25,959 nt of DNA from Vitrella brassicaformis (taxonomy: Eukaryota > Sar > Vitrellaceae), in NCBI GenBank assembly GCA_001179505.1, contig CDMY01000451.1, positions 48,196-74,154 of the forward strand. Reading direction: 5' to 3'. The notes under the pieces were generated by a model, which was not told the DNA's origin, made no database searches, and worked only from the letters and a program-made list of their open reading frames with translations. The position numbers were made by a program, and so were the translations under genes. Position 1 is the stretch's first letter. Each line of letters opens with the position of its first letter. Below are positions 9,628 through 21,645 of the stretch, piece after piece.

Positions 9628-10530
9628 ATGGCGAGCAACGACTTTGCGTCCGTCGCCATGCAGTTCGTGCAGCACTACTACAACACCTTCGACACCAACC
9701 GGCAAGCCACAGAGAGATGAAACGAAAATGAAGCCGGCCTGGCTGCTGCCACGCGAGCGCGTCTGTTATCTTGTGTTCTGTTGTTCTGTTGTCCTGCTGG
9801 TTGGTTGGTTGGTTGCATGCGTTTGTGTGTATGTGTGCAGGAATGGCCTTGCGCCGTTGTACGGCGAAGCGTCCATGCTGACCTTCGAAGATGCCCAATT
9901 CAAGGTGCGGACGGGGGAAGGCGAGATGGAACGGAAGGTGCATGTTCTCTTGTGTTGTGGTTTGTGTGGATGTGTGTCGTGGTGCAGGGCGTGCAGCAGA
10001 TCATGCAGAAGCTCAACTCGCTGCAGTTCCAGCAGGTCGGTGGGCGGGCGGGCGGTGTTTGGGCGGGCAATGCTGGCCAGCACACACACGATGGATGGAT
10101 GGATGGATGGACTGCGTGTGGATGCGTGGATGTGTGCATCAGATCCGCCATCAGGTCATCAAGGTGGACAGCCAACCCTCCGTCAACAACGGCATCCTCG
10201 TTTTCGTCACGGGTCGGTGAGCGTCCACACACGCGCACCCCCGGGCGGGCGGGCGGGCGGGCGTACCGCGTTAAATGCATGAGCACTGATCATGTGTGTG
10301 TCTGTCTACATCTATATCTGTGTGTGACGGTCAGGGACCTTGATGGTCGACAACGAGGCGAATCCCCTCAAGTTTGCGCAGGTCTTCCACCTGCAGCCAA
10401 ACGCACAAGGCGGCGGATACTACTGTACGCAACACTGCACACCACAACTGATACACGCACACACCCAGACCGGTGTGTGGGTGTGTTTCATTCAGGTTTC
10501 AATGACCTTTTCCGACTCAACATCGGCTGA
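9628..10530 (+). CDS. NTF2: Nuclear transport factor 2
   Basis: Six exons (9628-9701, 9841-9904, 9988-10035, 10143-10212, 10335-10424, 10496-10530) give 126 residues, the usual length for NTF2 (about 125-130). NTF2 is a homodimer that carries RanGDP into the nucleus through the pore. Visible family features: the start MASNDFASVAMQFVQHYYNT with FDTNR, then GLAPLYGEASMLTFEDAQF, the helix GVQQIMQKLNSLQFQQI, the strand VDSQPSVNNGILVFVTG, TLMVDNEANPLKFAQVFHLQ and the ending YYCFNDLFRLNIG (compare the family's NDxFR ending). Intron 1 (9702-9840) has a GC donor, CCG|gcaagc, and is the only way to join DTNR to NGLAPLYG in frame; the other four are GT-AG. It is divergently paired with F. Confidence 0.93.
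9702..9840 (+). other. GC-AG intron in NTF2
   Basis: Donor CG|GCAAGC, acceptor atgtgtgcag|G. Phase 2; the join gives CGG (Arg). The interior is TTGG- and TG-rich. No GT near the exon end restores the frame. Confidence 0.75.
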
Positions 10531-11419
10531 GCAGCATAGCATACCACCGATGTGCCCCGTGTGCTGACTGTGGTGCTGGTGGTGGTGTCTTTGTCTGTGA
10601 GTGGAGTGACAGAGTAGACAAGACAGGACAGGAGAGGACAGGAGAGGCATCAGTTTTGATTTTCGCCTTTTTCCCGTCGTCAAGTCAAGGTCGTCTATAT
10701 GTAGTATGTAGTAGATTCCTTCCCACCACACAGCACAGCACAGCACAGCACAGACCAACAAGGCACGCACTGGGGCGCGGCACACCACCCATGCCCCCAT
10801 CCGCCCTTCCATCATTTGTTTCGCATCTCGCCCCTCCTCCCCTCCCCCTCCCTCTTTGTCTGTGTACCTCTCTCTCTCTCCCTCTCCGCCTCTCTCTCTG
10901 TCTGCCTACGTGTTGGCGTGTGGCGTACGTTATATGCGACGACGGGCGGAGGACCTTTATGGCATACACGTGTGTGTGTGTTCCCTGTGTGCGCGTGTAT
11001 GTGTGCGTACGCGTGTGCGTTGCCGCCGTGAATTTAAGTGGGTGAGTGAGTGCGTGTCTGAGTGTGTGTCCAGATGGACCTGCAATGGCGTGGCGACAAC
11101 GCCCACAGCTTTTGCAGCATGGCACAGCATTCAGACTTTATTATCACGAACGAAGCGAGTCATCAACTCATTCACACAACGAATTGTTGAGAGAGAGAGA
11201 GAGAGGGGCATGCAACACCACACCAGCCACTCACACCCCTCTCTCTCCCTCTTCGGCCCTCACGCGCACACCCAGCAGACCGAAACGCAATGACACGCAG
11301 GCAATAGACAGGGCTGCCGAATGAATGAGTGAGAGACCCCAAAGCGATCGATTAGAGAAGGAAACACAGACAGATGCAGCCCAAACAGGAGAGAGGCGTA
11401 CGTGTGGACGAGGTTCATC
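10531..11419. other. Convergent intergenic region between NTF2 (+) and Rab11 (-)
   Basis: Simple-sequence rich: gtggtgctggtggtgg near 10570, aggacaggag repeats near 10622-10646, (cacag)n near 10730-10753, CT-rich and TG-rich tracts at 10830-11080, GA run near 11190-11206. No gene recognised. Confidence 0.5.
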
Positions 11420-12796
<1,377 letters not shown>

Positions 12797-13027
12797 GTTT
12801 GGACACAGGAAGGATCGACAGTGGACCGAATGATGCTCTACACCCTCAGCTGTCTGGGATGAGCTACACAGTTCCTTCACAAGGGCTTCCACCTAAGCCC
12901 AGTGGCTCTAAGCTCGCATGCGAGCTTTAAAGCCAAAAGGCGCAGGGACGACCGCCTCCACTTGGCGCCTCTCCCGGCTGGCTGTGGCCTGCAAGCACAG
13001 CCTGCTCATTGCCTCAGTCAGTCTGCC
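12797..13027. promoter_or_regulatory. Divergent promoter between Rab11 (-) and the RING/TRAF gene (+), with an 18-bp perfect palindrome
   Basis: AAGCTCGCATGCGAGCTT at 12910-12927 is a perfect 18-bp palindrome; it contains the shared element on both strands. It lies 113 bp from the Rab11 ATG and 101 bp from the ATG of the + gene, close to the centre of the 231-bp region. It is followed at once by the short palindrome CTTTAAAG. Confidence 0.6.
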
Positions 13028-15005
13028 ATGGGTCTGGATGAGCACCTGTTCGACTCGGCGGCGTCCAAACACGGGCTGCACGTCCTCAAACAGGTGAATG
13101 ATGAACAGATGGGCGGGGTGGTGCTTAATGAGGGAGGAGTGGCGGTGGTCTGTGAATGGTTGGCGCATCTGTGTGTGGGTGTTTCCGTCTGTCTGTCCGT
13201 GTGCGCGTGTGTGTGTGTGTGTGTGATGCAGTTCCAGTGCTCAGGTGATGCTCGCTTGGATGCAGATCAGATGAGCCACACGCACAGTCACACACGCCCG
13301 CCCGTTGGTGCGTTTCGTGTGTGTGCGTGTTGGTGCAGTGTGTCTGGACGTGGTCGAGGAGCCGGTCATCACGCGATGCTCGCACCTCTTCTGCAAATGT
13401 GACCGACGACCCTCCCATCAGATCAGCACACGGTTCTCTGTCTGTCTGTGTCCTGCAGCTTGTCTGAAGGGCGACAAGTGCCCCACTTGCCGCTCAGAGC
13501 CTGCTGATGTATCTGATTTGCGCGGTGAGTGACTGAGTGAATCCCACAGCACCACACCCACACGCACACCCACACGCACACGCACACCACTCCGTGTGAC
13601 GTGTGTCTGTCTGTCTGTGTGTGTAATGGCGCATTCGTTCAGAGGCGAGTCCTGCGCTCTATCGCATTTTAGGCGGCTTGTCGCTGCGCTGCCCCAATAG
13701 CACTCCCCCCCCACCGCCCATACCTGTCCGCCCATACGTCGCTGACACCGCCACCACCATAAGGTACGCATCACCACACACACACACACACACACAAGAC
13801 CCTTCTACACGCATTCGCATCCCCTTCCTCCCCCTCTCTGTCCCTCTGTGTGTGTGTATGTTGCTTCACAGCTCCAGCACCTTGCCGACCCCCGTGGCAG
13901 TGCCAGATTTCTCATCCCGGAGGGAGCAACAGCAGCAGCGCAAATTCGACGCCGGCGCCAACGGCGGGGTCAGCAAACGGAACAAGGGCGGCGGAGAGGA
14001 GAAAAATGCCCCAGCATCCGGTGAGCTTGTAAACTTGTTCGTGGGCACCAACGCACCCATCCATCCACCCTCTCTCTGTCTCTGTGGATTGCAGCGAGTG
14101 AGTCGTTTCGCGAGTTGGGCAGTGACTCGTGTCTGAGCGACGAGGGTGAGGGTGAGGACGAGCTCGAGACCCACCGGCAGCGGCAGCAGGGCGGCCGGCA
14201 GGATGGCTGTGGGGTGGGAGAGGACGGCGAGGTCCAGTGCACGTGGCGGGGGGTGTACGCCGACCTGCACAAACACATGACTGAGGTCTGCCCCAAACGC
14301 ACCGTCATCTGCCAGATCTGCGGCGCAAAGGTACGTGGCCGAGCGAGATGACACCCAACAAAGCCAGCGGCGGACCGTCTCTCTTTCTGTGCGTGTGGGN
14401 NNNNNNNNNNNNNNNNNNNNNNNNNNNNNNNNNNNNNNNNNNNNNNNNNNNNNNNNNNNNNNNNNNNNNNNNNNNNNNNNNNNNNNNNNNNNNNNNNNNN
14501 NNNNNNNNNNNNNNNNNNNNNNNNNNNNNNNNNNNNNNNNNNNNNNNNNNNNNNNNNNNNNNNNNNNNNNNNNNNNNNNNNNNNNNNNNNNNNNNNNNNN
14601 NNNNNNNNNNNNNNNNNNNNNNNNNNNNNNNNNNNNNNNNNNNNNNNNNNNNNNNNNNNNNNNNNNNNNNNNNNNNNNNNNNNNNNNNNNNNNNNNNNNA
14701 GGTGTGTGCGGTGGACATGGACGCGCACAACGCCAGCGAGGCGTCGAGCCACCTGGCCATCATGCAGGAGCGGCTGGCGTCGTGTGCTCGCATAGAGGAC
14801 CTGGGCGACAGGATCGGCCAACTAGAAGCCAAACTGGAAAGATACGTCAAACACAAGTGAGCACAGTACGGGAGGAAGGGAGGGAGGGGACAGAGGGGGG
14901 GGAAAGCGATCCCCTTTCACTGCACTGTCTGTCTGTCTGCCTGTCTGCAGGCACCCTGATGTGTGGACATTCACCATCGAGAATGCTAGCAAGGTGAGCG
15001 ACGGA

Positions 15006-15040
<35 letters not shown>

Positions 15041-15750
15041 GGAGAGAGAGAGAGAAGGGCGGGTGGATACTCACAAGTCTACAAGCATCTTGTGCACTGC
15101 GTGCCCTCTCTCCGTGTGCGGTGTCTGCAGTTGTTCAGCGACACGGGCGGTGGCAACCAGGACTTCAACTTGCCCAAGTTTGCCATCGGCGGGCCGCAGG
15201 TGGTGGAGGGCTTCTACGTCAATGTCGAGCTCAAGGAACCTGACTGCGACATGGGCATCTTCCTCTTCCCGCCGCCCGGTAAACAGCAGCAATCCACACA
15301 CACATATGCCCGCACAGGCACCCACACATTCACTCACTCCCCCTGTGTGTCGACATGTCAACCAACAGAAATACGTCTGAAGGCCGAGTACAGCTTCTTC
15401 CTTGGCCCCGGGCAGCGTGCGTCGCGCTTCACGACGCCCTCGATCAGCAAGGAGTTCGACCCGCTGCCAGAGGGCGAAGTGGTCGGCACCGGCAAGGGCA
15501 AACTTAGAAACAGGTGTGTGTGAGTGGTGGGATGGGAGAGAAGGAGGGGCAACGATGGGTGGTGTGGATGTGTGTGGATGTGTGTGTATGTGTTGCACTG
15601 ACTGTGTCAAAACACAGGGAGCAGTTGCTGAATCTGTGTACGGCTGACGACGCGTTGATCATCGGTGTGGAGTTCAAGTCGCTGCGGATCCTCAAGACCA
15701 TGAACCAACAGAACAAGGAGATCACCATCGGAGAGGAACTCATACAATAG
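13028..15750 (+). CDS. RING finger, TRAF-type zinc finger and MATH-like protein (interrupted by assembly gap)
   Basis: Seven exons before the gap (13028-13093, 13232-13244, 13339-13398, 13459-13524, 13643-13763, 13872-14020, 14095-14330) and five after (from about 14702 to 14856, 14951-14993, 15131-15278, 15369-15513, 15618-15750). The RING is complete: C25-C28, C40-H42, C45-C48, C54-C57 (FQCSVC, RCSHLFCKSC, CPTC), typical of E3 ubiquitin ligases. A Pro-rich then Gln/Lys-rich linker follows. A TRAF-type zinc finger follows (QCTWRGVYADLHKHM, EVCP, ICQIC). After the gap come a coiled coil (RIEDLGDRIGQLEAKLERY) and a region opening HPDVWTFTIENAS, as in TRAF/MATH domains, running to the stop. The order RING, zinc finger, coiled coil, MATH is TRAF-like. 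Exon 2 is a 13-nt microexon carrying the first zinc-ligand pair's first cysteine. Missing exons must lie in the gap; the zinc-finger array is probably longer. Confidence 0.85.
13232..13244 (+). other. 13-nt microexon in the RING gene
   Basis: ttccagtgctcag between a (TG)n-TGATGCAG acceptor and a GTGATG donor. It encodes Phe-Gln-Cys-Ser plus one base. Without it the first RING cysteine (C25) is lost and the frame of the next exon is broken. Confidence 0.75.
14400..14699. other. Assembly gap (300 N)
   Basis: Exactly 300 undetermined bases, probably a placeholder of fixed length, so the true gap size is unknown. It falls in the intron after the TRAF zinc-finger exon; an acceptor AG (14700-14701) directly follows it. 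Confidence 0.95.
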
Positions 15751-17316
15751 ACAGACAGACAGACAGACAACACGTGACTGACCAGCGTATCTATCGGCCA
15801 CACCCGATCCGATTCACGTGTGGGCTAAGCTACCTGCCTAGAAAAGACAGACGGATTCCTCTGTGTGTGTGTGTGCGCGTATATGTATGTCTGTGTTTGC
15901 GGTTCGGTCTTTTATCCACGACGTTGGCCCGTTGTTTACGGGGTGAGTGCAGATGTGGAACAAACGGTATGGATTGCATGTGTCTGTCTATCCGCGTTGG
16001 TGCCATTTTTTTGCGGTACTTTGATTGATACAAAAGAGAGGGAGACGTATAGCAAAGGCGGCCGGGAGGGAGGGAGGGAGGGAGGGAGACGGTGTGGTTA
16101 AAGGACAATGAGTACCCACGTGCACACCCTGGGTGTCTTGCTGTGTCTCTTTGGTGCGCCTTCTTGCGTTCCGTGTAGGATATGGTCAGACAGCTGACGA
16201 AACATCGTCCATCTGTCTGCTCGTATCTGCGGCGCGGCAAGGCCAAGGATGGTACTAAAGGAACATACGCATCAGCGCACGCATCAATTTCCTTCAAGCG
16301 ATGGACAGTCAAGGCCTGCATCAAGTCCGCTTGGCACAACACCTGTCTTGCGGACCCACAAAGAGACAGGTCCATTCGCCCATGGTGCGGCGGATGCGCG
16401 ACAATCGACGAGGCATTCAGTGATGGCCAGGCACCCGTAAGACCACCTCATGGGTGATTAGCTGCACTCCCTGTCGGCCCGCTACCGAGCGGCGTCAAAA
16501 GGGAGAGAGACAGAAAGACAGACATCAGGCAGGCAGGCAGAGATCCGTTTTGTGTAGAGGCCTCCTATATGTGTCGGTGGTGCGTTGTGGTTAGATGCGA
16601 TCGGCTCAGGCTGTTCATTCGCAATCACATCGCACAAAGCCGTGCACCATCCACAGAGCCATCCATGCAACACGCCCAACCGACTCGCACACCGTCTCTC
16701 CCACTCAGGATCATCTGTCTGTCTGTCTGTCTGTGTTAAGGCTCGCCGAGGGGCTCGGCAGCCACCGCCCTGACACTTCAATTCCCCCACCGTGTGTGTG
16801 CCTTGCCTTGCCTTCTGTCCGCCCATCTCTGGTGCTGTCTGTCCTCTCTCTCCGACACACACACACCTCTCCTTACACCTCTCTCTCTGGTCGGCCAATG
16901 CACATGAGTGGGGGCAAATGGGAGAGGGGAGCGGAGGGAAGGGGACAGCAGCATGACAGACAGGAAGCGCCGAATGAGCCAGACAGACAGACAGACAGAC
17001 GGGCAGAGAGGTGTAAGGAAACGATTGACAGCTTTACGTGTCATGAGGAGAGGAAGAGGCATTCCATCCAGCCATCCATCTATCCATGAGCCATCACCAT
17101 CGCACCACACCACCACACGGCTCGAGGGAGTCCCCGCCCTCCCCCCTCTATCTACCGGCAACCCACACTGGCAAGATAGAATATGTCGGGCAGATCGTTC
17201 CAATATCAACACCACCGCTCGGCCTGACATAAACCGAAAAATATCAGACACATCATTGTGTACGTCGTGAGCGTATCATCTGCTCGTGTCTGTCGTGTTT
17301 CACACACCTCAGCTGT
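15751..17316. other. Long convergent intergenic region between the RING gene (+) and paralog G (-)
   Basis: Contains (cagacaga)n just after the stop, a (GGGA)n run at about 16064-16090, ctgtctgtctgt near 16718-16735 and cagacagacagac near 16979-17000. A 91-codon open frame on + at 16182-16457 (MVRQLTKHRPSVCSYLRRG) and an overlapping one on - have no recognisable motif, so I do not call a gene. No RNA gene seen. Confidence 0.45.
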
Positions 17317-18808
17317 CTATTGGCCGAAGATCCTGGCTGAGATGACGGCCCCCAGCACCACACGCGCCAGCCGAGTGGTCTCCGGGAAGCGGTCCTTGAA
17401 AGCACCACCCACACCAGACACAGCCGACTCGGTCGTGTGGACTGACACATTCACTGGAAACGAAGGAGAGAGATGAGAGTGGTCCCGTCTGTGCGCATGG
17501 GCTGACCGCTGAGGCCCAGCACATGCTGGACGATGATCCATGCGACGAAGGGGTGGCCGGCGCCGGTCAGGACGAGACGACGACTAGGGAAGCCGGGAGT
17601 GGAGCCGAATGATGCGGTTGTGGTGCATCCCTCCACCGGTGTGTGAGGAGACTGCGTCATGAGGGTGTGCAGCCGGTTGTTGTCAGCAAACCTGACACAC
17701 ACAAAAAAAACACTCGTGTGTCGTGACAATGCCCACACAGAGTGGTGCCCCGCCTCACCTGTCGAAAACGCGGCAAGTGCTGTTGTGCTGGTGAGTCCCC
17801 CTGAAGCGGTTGATGATGATCCTCTTGACGCACGACGACACAGACGAGTAGTCCCAACCGCCAGCAAACAGCGACCGCCAGCTCGCGGACCATAGTAGAC
17901 GCCGCTGCGGACCGCTGGGTCATGCGGCTGTCGGTGCTGCTGGTAGGGGTGGTTGGGAGGGAGGGGCGGGTCGAAGTCGATCTCGAAGCCGGCTTGGTCC
18001 TTGATGGCCCGCAGTGTGTTGCCGTGCTGGAACAGGTGGAAGGTCCTGTTGATGCCGAATTGGATGTGGCGGCCGACCAACTTGAGCTGGGCCAATACAC
18101 GGGGATCGGCCAAATACGCCTGCACACACAACACATCAACACATCAACACAGGCACCACACCGATTGAGAGCCATTGTCCCTCCCTCGGTTGGCTTACCG
18201 TCTTGTTTGGGTATCGGTGCAGATCGGTCGCCGTGAGCCTCACAGGCAGCTGGCAGCAGCCACACTGCCCCGCCAGCTCAATGACCTCGCTCATCTCACT
18301 CCAGCCGCCCGCCTCCGTCACACACAGCGCCGCCAACAGGTCTCCCTCGCCCATCTGCTGCTGGTCAAATGTCAGCAGCTGCTGTCCTTTGGCCGTCCGC
18401 CGCAGCCCCGCCTGTGTGCTGAGTTCATGGCTGAGCCGCTGCCGCAGCTGAGGCGCTCCGAAGAGCTCTTTGAGCCATCTGCAGGTCTTCCTCAGACGCA
18501 GCACGTCTCGCAGCAGAAAATCGCTGCTGCGGTGGGCGCAGACGTACCACACGGGGTGCTGCTGTTGCTGCTGCTGTTGCTGCTGGGCGGGGGCCGTCAG
18601 ATCTGCCGACAGTGAGCTGGCACCTCCCTGTTGCTGCTGTGTCGCTGCCGCAGCACCACCCGCACCAATCGAGCCACCTGAAGGCACCACACAGCATAGA
18701 AGGGTCATGACAATGTGCAGTCCACCAACAGCAGCCGATGGTTGGCGTACCTCCGATATGCCCACCATCCGCAGGGCTGACGTCTACGCTTCTTGGCGCC
18801 GCCGTCAT
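17317..18808 (-). CDS. Family-2 paralog G: F-box-like protein with poly-Q, apparent frame break in one exon
   Basis: Exons: 18751-18808 (start MTAAPRSVDVSPADGG), 18199-18677, 17759-18119, 17507-17691, 17317-17453. The second exon carries a Gln tract (nine Q in a row from a CAG/CAA run) and the F-box-like stretch SSDFLLRDVLRLRKTCRWLKELF, then CQLPVRLTATDLHRYPNKT. The third reads YLADPRVLAQLKLVGRHIQFG. Later parts, WDYSSVSSCVKRIIINRFRG, RFADNNRLHTLMTQS and RFPETTRLARVVLGAVISAR, match paralog F block by block. However, the frame must move between 17930 (a TGA in the downstream frame) and 17856; I find no well-formed intron there. So either this copy is damaged, the assembly has an indel, or an unusual intron is present. 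An upstream ATG (18977) opens another frame and does not join in phase; I chose 18808. Function unknown. Confidence 0.6.
18546..18592 (-). repeat. CAG/CAA trinucleotide tract encoding poly-glutamine in paralog G
   Basis: On the + strand gttgctgctgctgttgctgctggg and neighbours; read on the minus strand it is a Gln run, followed downstream by His-Pro-Val-Trp. A second shorter Q run (four Q) lies near 18640. Confidence 0.65.
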
Positions 18809-19506
18809 CAGGCACCTGACCAGCACCTGACCAGCGACCCACATCAATGAGTTTGTGTGTCTGTGTGGGTGGGTGTGGACTTGTGCGTACCACTCTGTAG
18901 CTATGCTGTTTGTTGCTGTCGGTCTCTTCTTGCCGCCCACCTCTGGAGGGAGCCGGGGCGTCGTGGCTACTGTCCATCTGACGAACACGGGTCAACCACC
19001 TGCACCAAGGAAGCAGCCACACAGCGAGATGGGATGCAGGCATCAGTGTGCCTGTGCTCTCAGTCTGCCGACTCACTCACTCCTCTGCAGTGTGTCAGTT
19101 TTGGCGTCAGCCTTCGAGTTTTTGAGCCACAAAGAAGCAGCCACAAGAAGCTTGTTGGATTGATGTGTGGTTTTGCCAGCCATCCAACAAGCTCGCAAAA
19201 GAAGAAGAGACGGGACGATTTTAAGGCAGCGTGGACGTCACCCATATTCTTCGCTGAGGCCTCTGAAGCACTCGGGGCTGCCGAGCATTTCGTCTTTCTC
19301 GGGATCGAGTGAGGATCGAATTCCCATCCTCGCGCCTGTGCTCCTGAGGTACGCCAGGCAGAGAGAGGGCCAATCTGCCATCGGTGCCGCCCTCATGTGC
19401 TGTGTGTGCTTGTGCGTCAGGGAGGGACCCTGAGCATCGCTAAAGTAGCCGGGGCCTCAGAGAAGGCCTTGGAGTTGTCACACGCAGAATCAGATCTACA
19501 GCAGCA
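18809..19506. promoter_or_regulatory. Divergent region between paralog G (-) and paralog B (+)
   Basis: Contains AAGCTCGCA at 19189-19197, 310 bp before the ATG of B and about 380 bp from the chosen ATG of G. From about 19341 to 19506 it is homologous to the region upstream of A (5999-6175, opposite strand), including a predicted leader intron. A possible leader intron of G lies at about 18816-18890 (minus strand, gtacgcac to ggtcag). Confidence 0.5.
19349..19420 (+). other. Predicted 5'-UTR intron of paralog B
   Basis: CCTGAG|gtacgccaggcag to cttgtgcgtcag|GGAGGGACC, 72 nt. The same structure lies upstream of A at 6094-6169. Confidence 0.55.
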
Positions 19507-21645
19507 ATGGAGGACGGTAGACAGGTGAGGCGCATCACAGCACCGCTTGCAATGGCGAATGTACATTTCACCCGAGGTGTATGGGTGCAGGTCAAGAGGA
19601 CTCGTCATGCGCCGGCTTCGTCTGCGTCTGCTGCTGGTGGTGGTTTTGAGAGTGACGAGGAGCGGCAGCGACGGGAGGAGAGGGAGCGGAACCTTCGGCA
19701 ACAAATCACTGACACGGTGAGCCAGCCACCGACGCACTGAGGGCATACACACTGATCGACATCTCTTGCCGTCCGTGTGCTGTGTGGCTGTCCTTCAGGA
19801 GGGCCTTCTGAGCTACATGATGGCCTTCCTGCCCATCAACCTGATGGTGCAGCTGGCCAAGTCCATCTGGCAGCACGCCGCACCCGACCTCTCGGACGTC
19901 CCCATCAGCTCGGCAACCAAGGAGGAGCGGTCCTTTTGGCAGCACGTCCGTCTCGCCTTCGTCACCCAGCTGGCCGCCCGACTCACCCACCTCACGTCCA
20001 TCACCCTCCACCATCCCATCGGCTTCTCCTGCTGGTGTTTGGACGTGTTTGTGGCCATGGTAGAGGGTCACATCGCCGGCCGACGGGCAGCCGACCTCAC
20101 CGGAGGGACACTGCAGACCGTCGCCATCGAAGAGGGGGCTCGGCTGACCGGCCCGGCTGGGCAGAGCGTCGCGAGGACTCACCCACCACTCCCAGCCCCT
20201 CTCGACCCGCCCCCGACCCTCCACGCACTCACCACCATCGCCGTCCTGCAAAACGATCACCGACAGCTGGCTGACCGAGGCTGGCTGATGCCCTCGCTTG
20301 CCATCGTGCAGCAGTGCGGGTGTTGGTGGGACGCTGACAGGCTGGGCCAGTTCATCAGCTCGTCCCGCTCGCTGCGGCGTGTGGTGTATAGACTTAACGG
20401 TGAGGACTGGGCGCGTGTGTTTGAGCGCATCCCTGCGGCACCGGCTGGGCAGCAGGGGGGGCCACTCGCCCAGCTGGAGAGCATCGGCACCATACTTCTC
20501 TTCAATAACTCTCCGGCGGGCGTCGAGCGGCTTCAGGTGTGACCACAAAGGGCAGGACAGCAGCGCCCGTGGATTGGCTCATGATGTCGTTCCTTTATGT
20601 ATGTTGTTGCCTTCAGCAAGTGCTCGTTGCGCGGGGCTGTCAACAGTCACTCAAGCAGTTGCACGTGCAATTCTGTTTCGTCTTCTGCATCGACCGCCAC
20701 AGCTTGCCGATACTGCTTGCGCTGGACCGACTGGTCGGCACGTGCTGTCGACAGGACGCCCCACTGACATTCAGGACCACCGCCCATTGCGGCTTCGACC
20801 TCTCCATCTTCTACAACACCGACTTTCCCTCCCACCCGTCACCCTCATTCAAGACCATGCTCCAGCAGCTGGCCCAGCAGGCCACGAGTGTGCAGTACAC
20901 CTTCACCCAGGACGGCCTCACCGACCCGCACACCGACCCCAGCCCGTCGGCCATCGAGATGGCATCCAGCCTCGCATTCGACAAGGTCGTGTGGGTGGAC
21001 GTCGAGAATGCCATTGGCTTCCACCCCCCGGCCGACACCCCACCGCCCCACCCCGCCATCATCAGCCACCTCAAGCCATTCCCCAAAGCCTCAGAGCTGA
21101 ATGTCTGGAGCGACCTGGGCGGTGCTGCTGGCCAGCTGCTCGCCGCCAAGATGCCCAAGCAGCTGACGAAGGTGTACATCTACAAGGTGTTGGGTGCCGA
21201 GGAGGTTCGGCGTGTTGACGGCGCTGGGAAGGGAGAGGGAGGTGAATGCGGTGGGGATGGGGGACATCGGTGTCGACCAACTAGAGCAACTGCTGGTGGG
21301 GGCGGCCAACGAGTTGCCGACGATCAGGGAACTTCGTTTCACCATGACACGTACGCTGAGAGAAGGGTTCATTAGTGTCCGTCCTCATTTCTGCCGTGTG
21401 TGTGTCCTTCTTCAGTGCCCGATGATTTGGAGGATGCCGGCAGCTTCGTCCACACCCAGCTCTCGTCGGTGACCCCGCACATGAGGGGCCTGCAGTGTGT
21501 GGAGCTGGGAGTCGACACGACGACAGCCGAGCAGCATGGTTGCATCGAGGCCTCCCTCGAGGGCACCAACATCGATGCCTTCAGCGTCACACGCATAGTC
21601 ATCTCGGCCACACGAGTCACAATAACTGCGGCGCGCACTGCCTGA
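19507..21645 (+). CDS. Family-1 paralog B: F-box-like/leucine-rich protein of unknown function, with a 2-nt frameshift relative to A
   Basis: Five exons match A one for one: 19507-19524, 19591-19716, 19799-20536, 20617-21350, 21416-21645, phases 0,0,0,1. Shared stretches include SDEERQRR, FRQQ/LRQQ-ITD, MVEGHIAGRRAA, RLDPPPTLHALTTI-type blocks, RLGQFISSSRSLR, RPLAQLESIGTI/GPLAQLESIGTI, LDRLVGTCCRQDAPL and FPSHPSPSFKTMLQQLA. Exon 4 is 734 nt; phase rules and alignment to A require 2 more. Near 21200, B reads GGTGCCGAGGAGGTTCGGC where A reads GGTGGTGATGAGCAGGTGGGC, so two bases are missing. Translated as is, B leaves the family frame there and stops at 21375. After the break the correct frame resumes (GVLTALGREREVNAVGMGDI) and stays open to the final TGA. 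This may be a recent pseudogene, an assembly error, or a shortened protein. Function unknown. Confidence 0.72.

Noticed and set aside
9557-9943. Minus-strand open frame across NTF2
   Set aside because: Shadow of the NTF2 exons on the other strand; no motif.
14702-15750. Treating the sequence after the gap as a separate gene
   Set aside because: The phase at the first acceptor after the gap matches the exon before it, and TRAF-like proteins have this domain order. It remains possible until the gap is closed.
16182-16457. 91-codon open frame on the + strand
   Set aside because: No motif, overlapping open frames on both strands, no paralog in the window, no convincing promoter or splice context. 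Kept only as a remark.
21180-21205. An 18-nt GT-AG intron (gtgttgggtgccgaggag) to explain the frame problem in paralog B
   Set aside because: Too short, and a multiple of three, so it cannot restore the frame.
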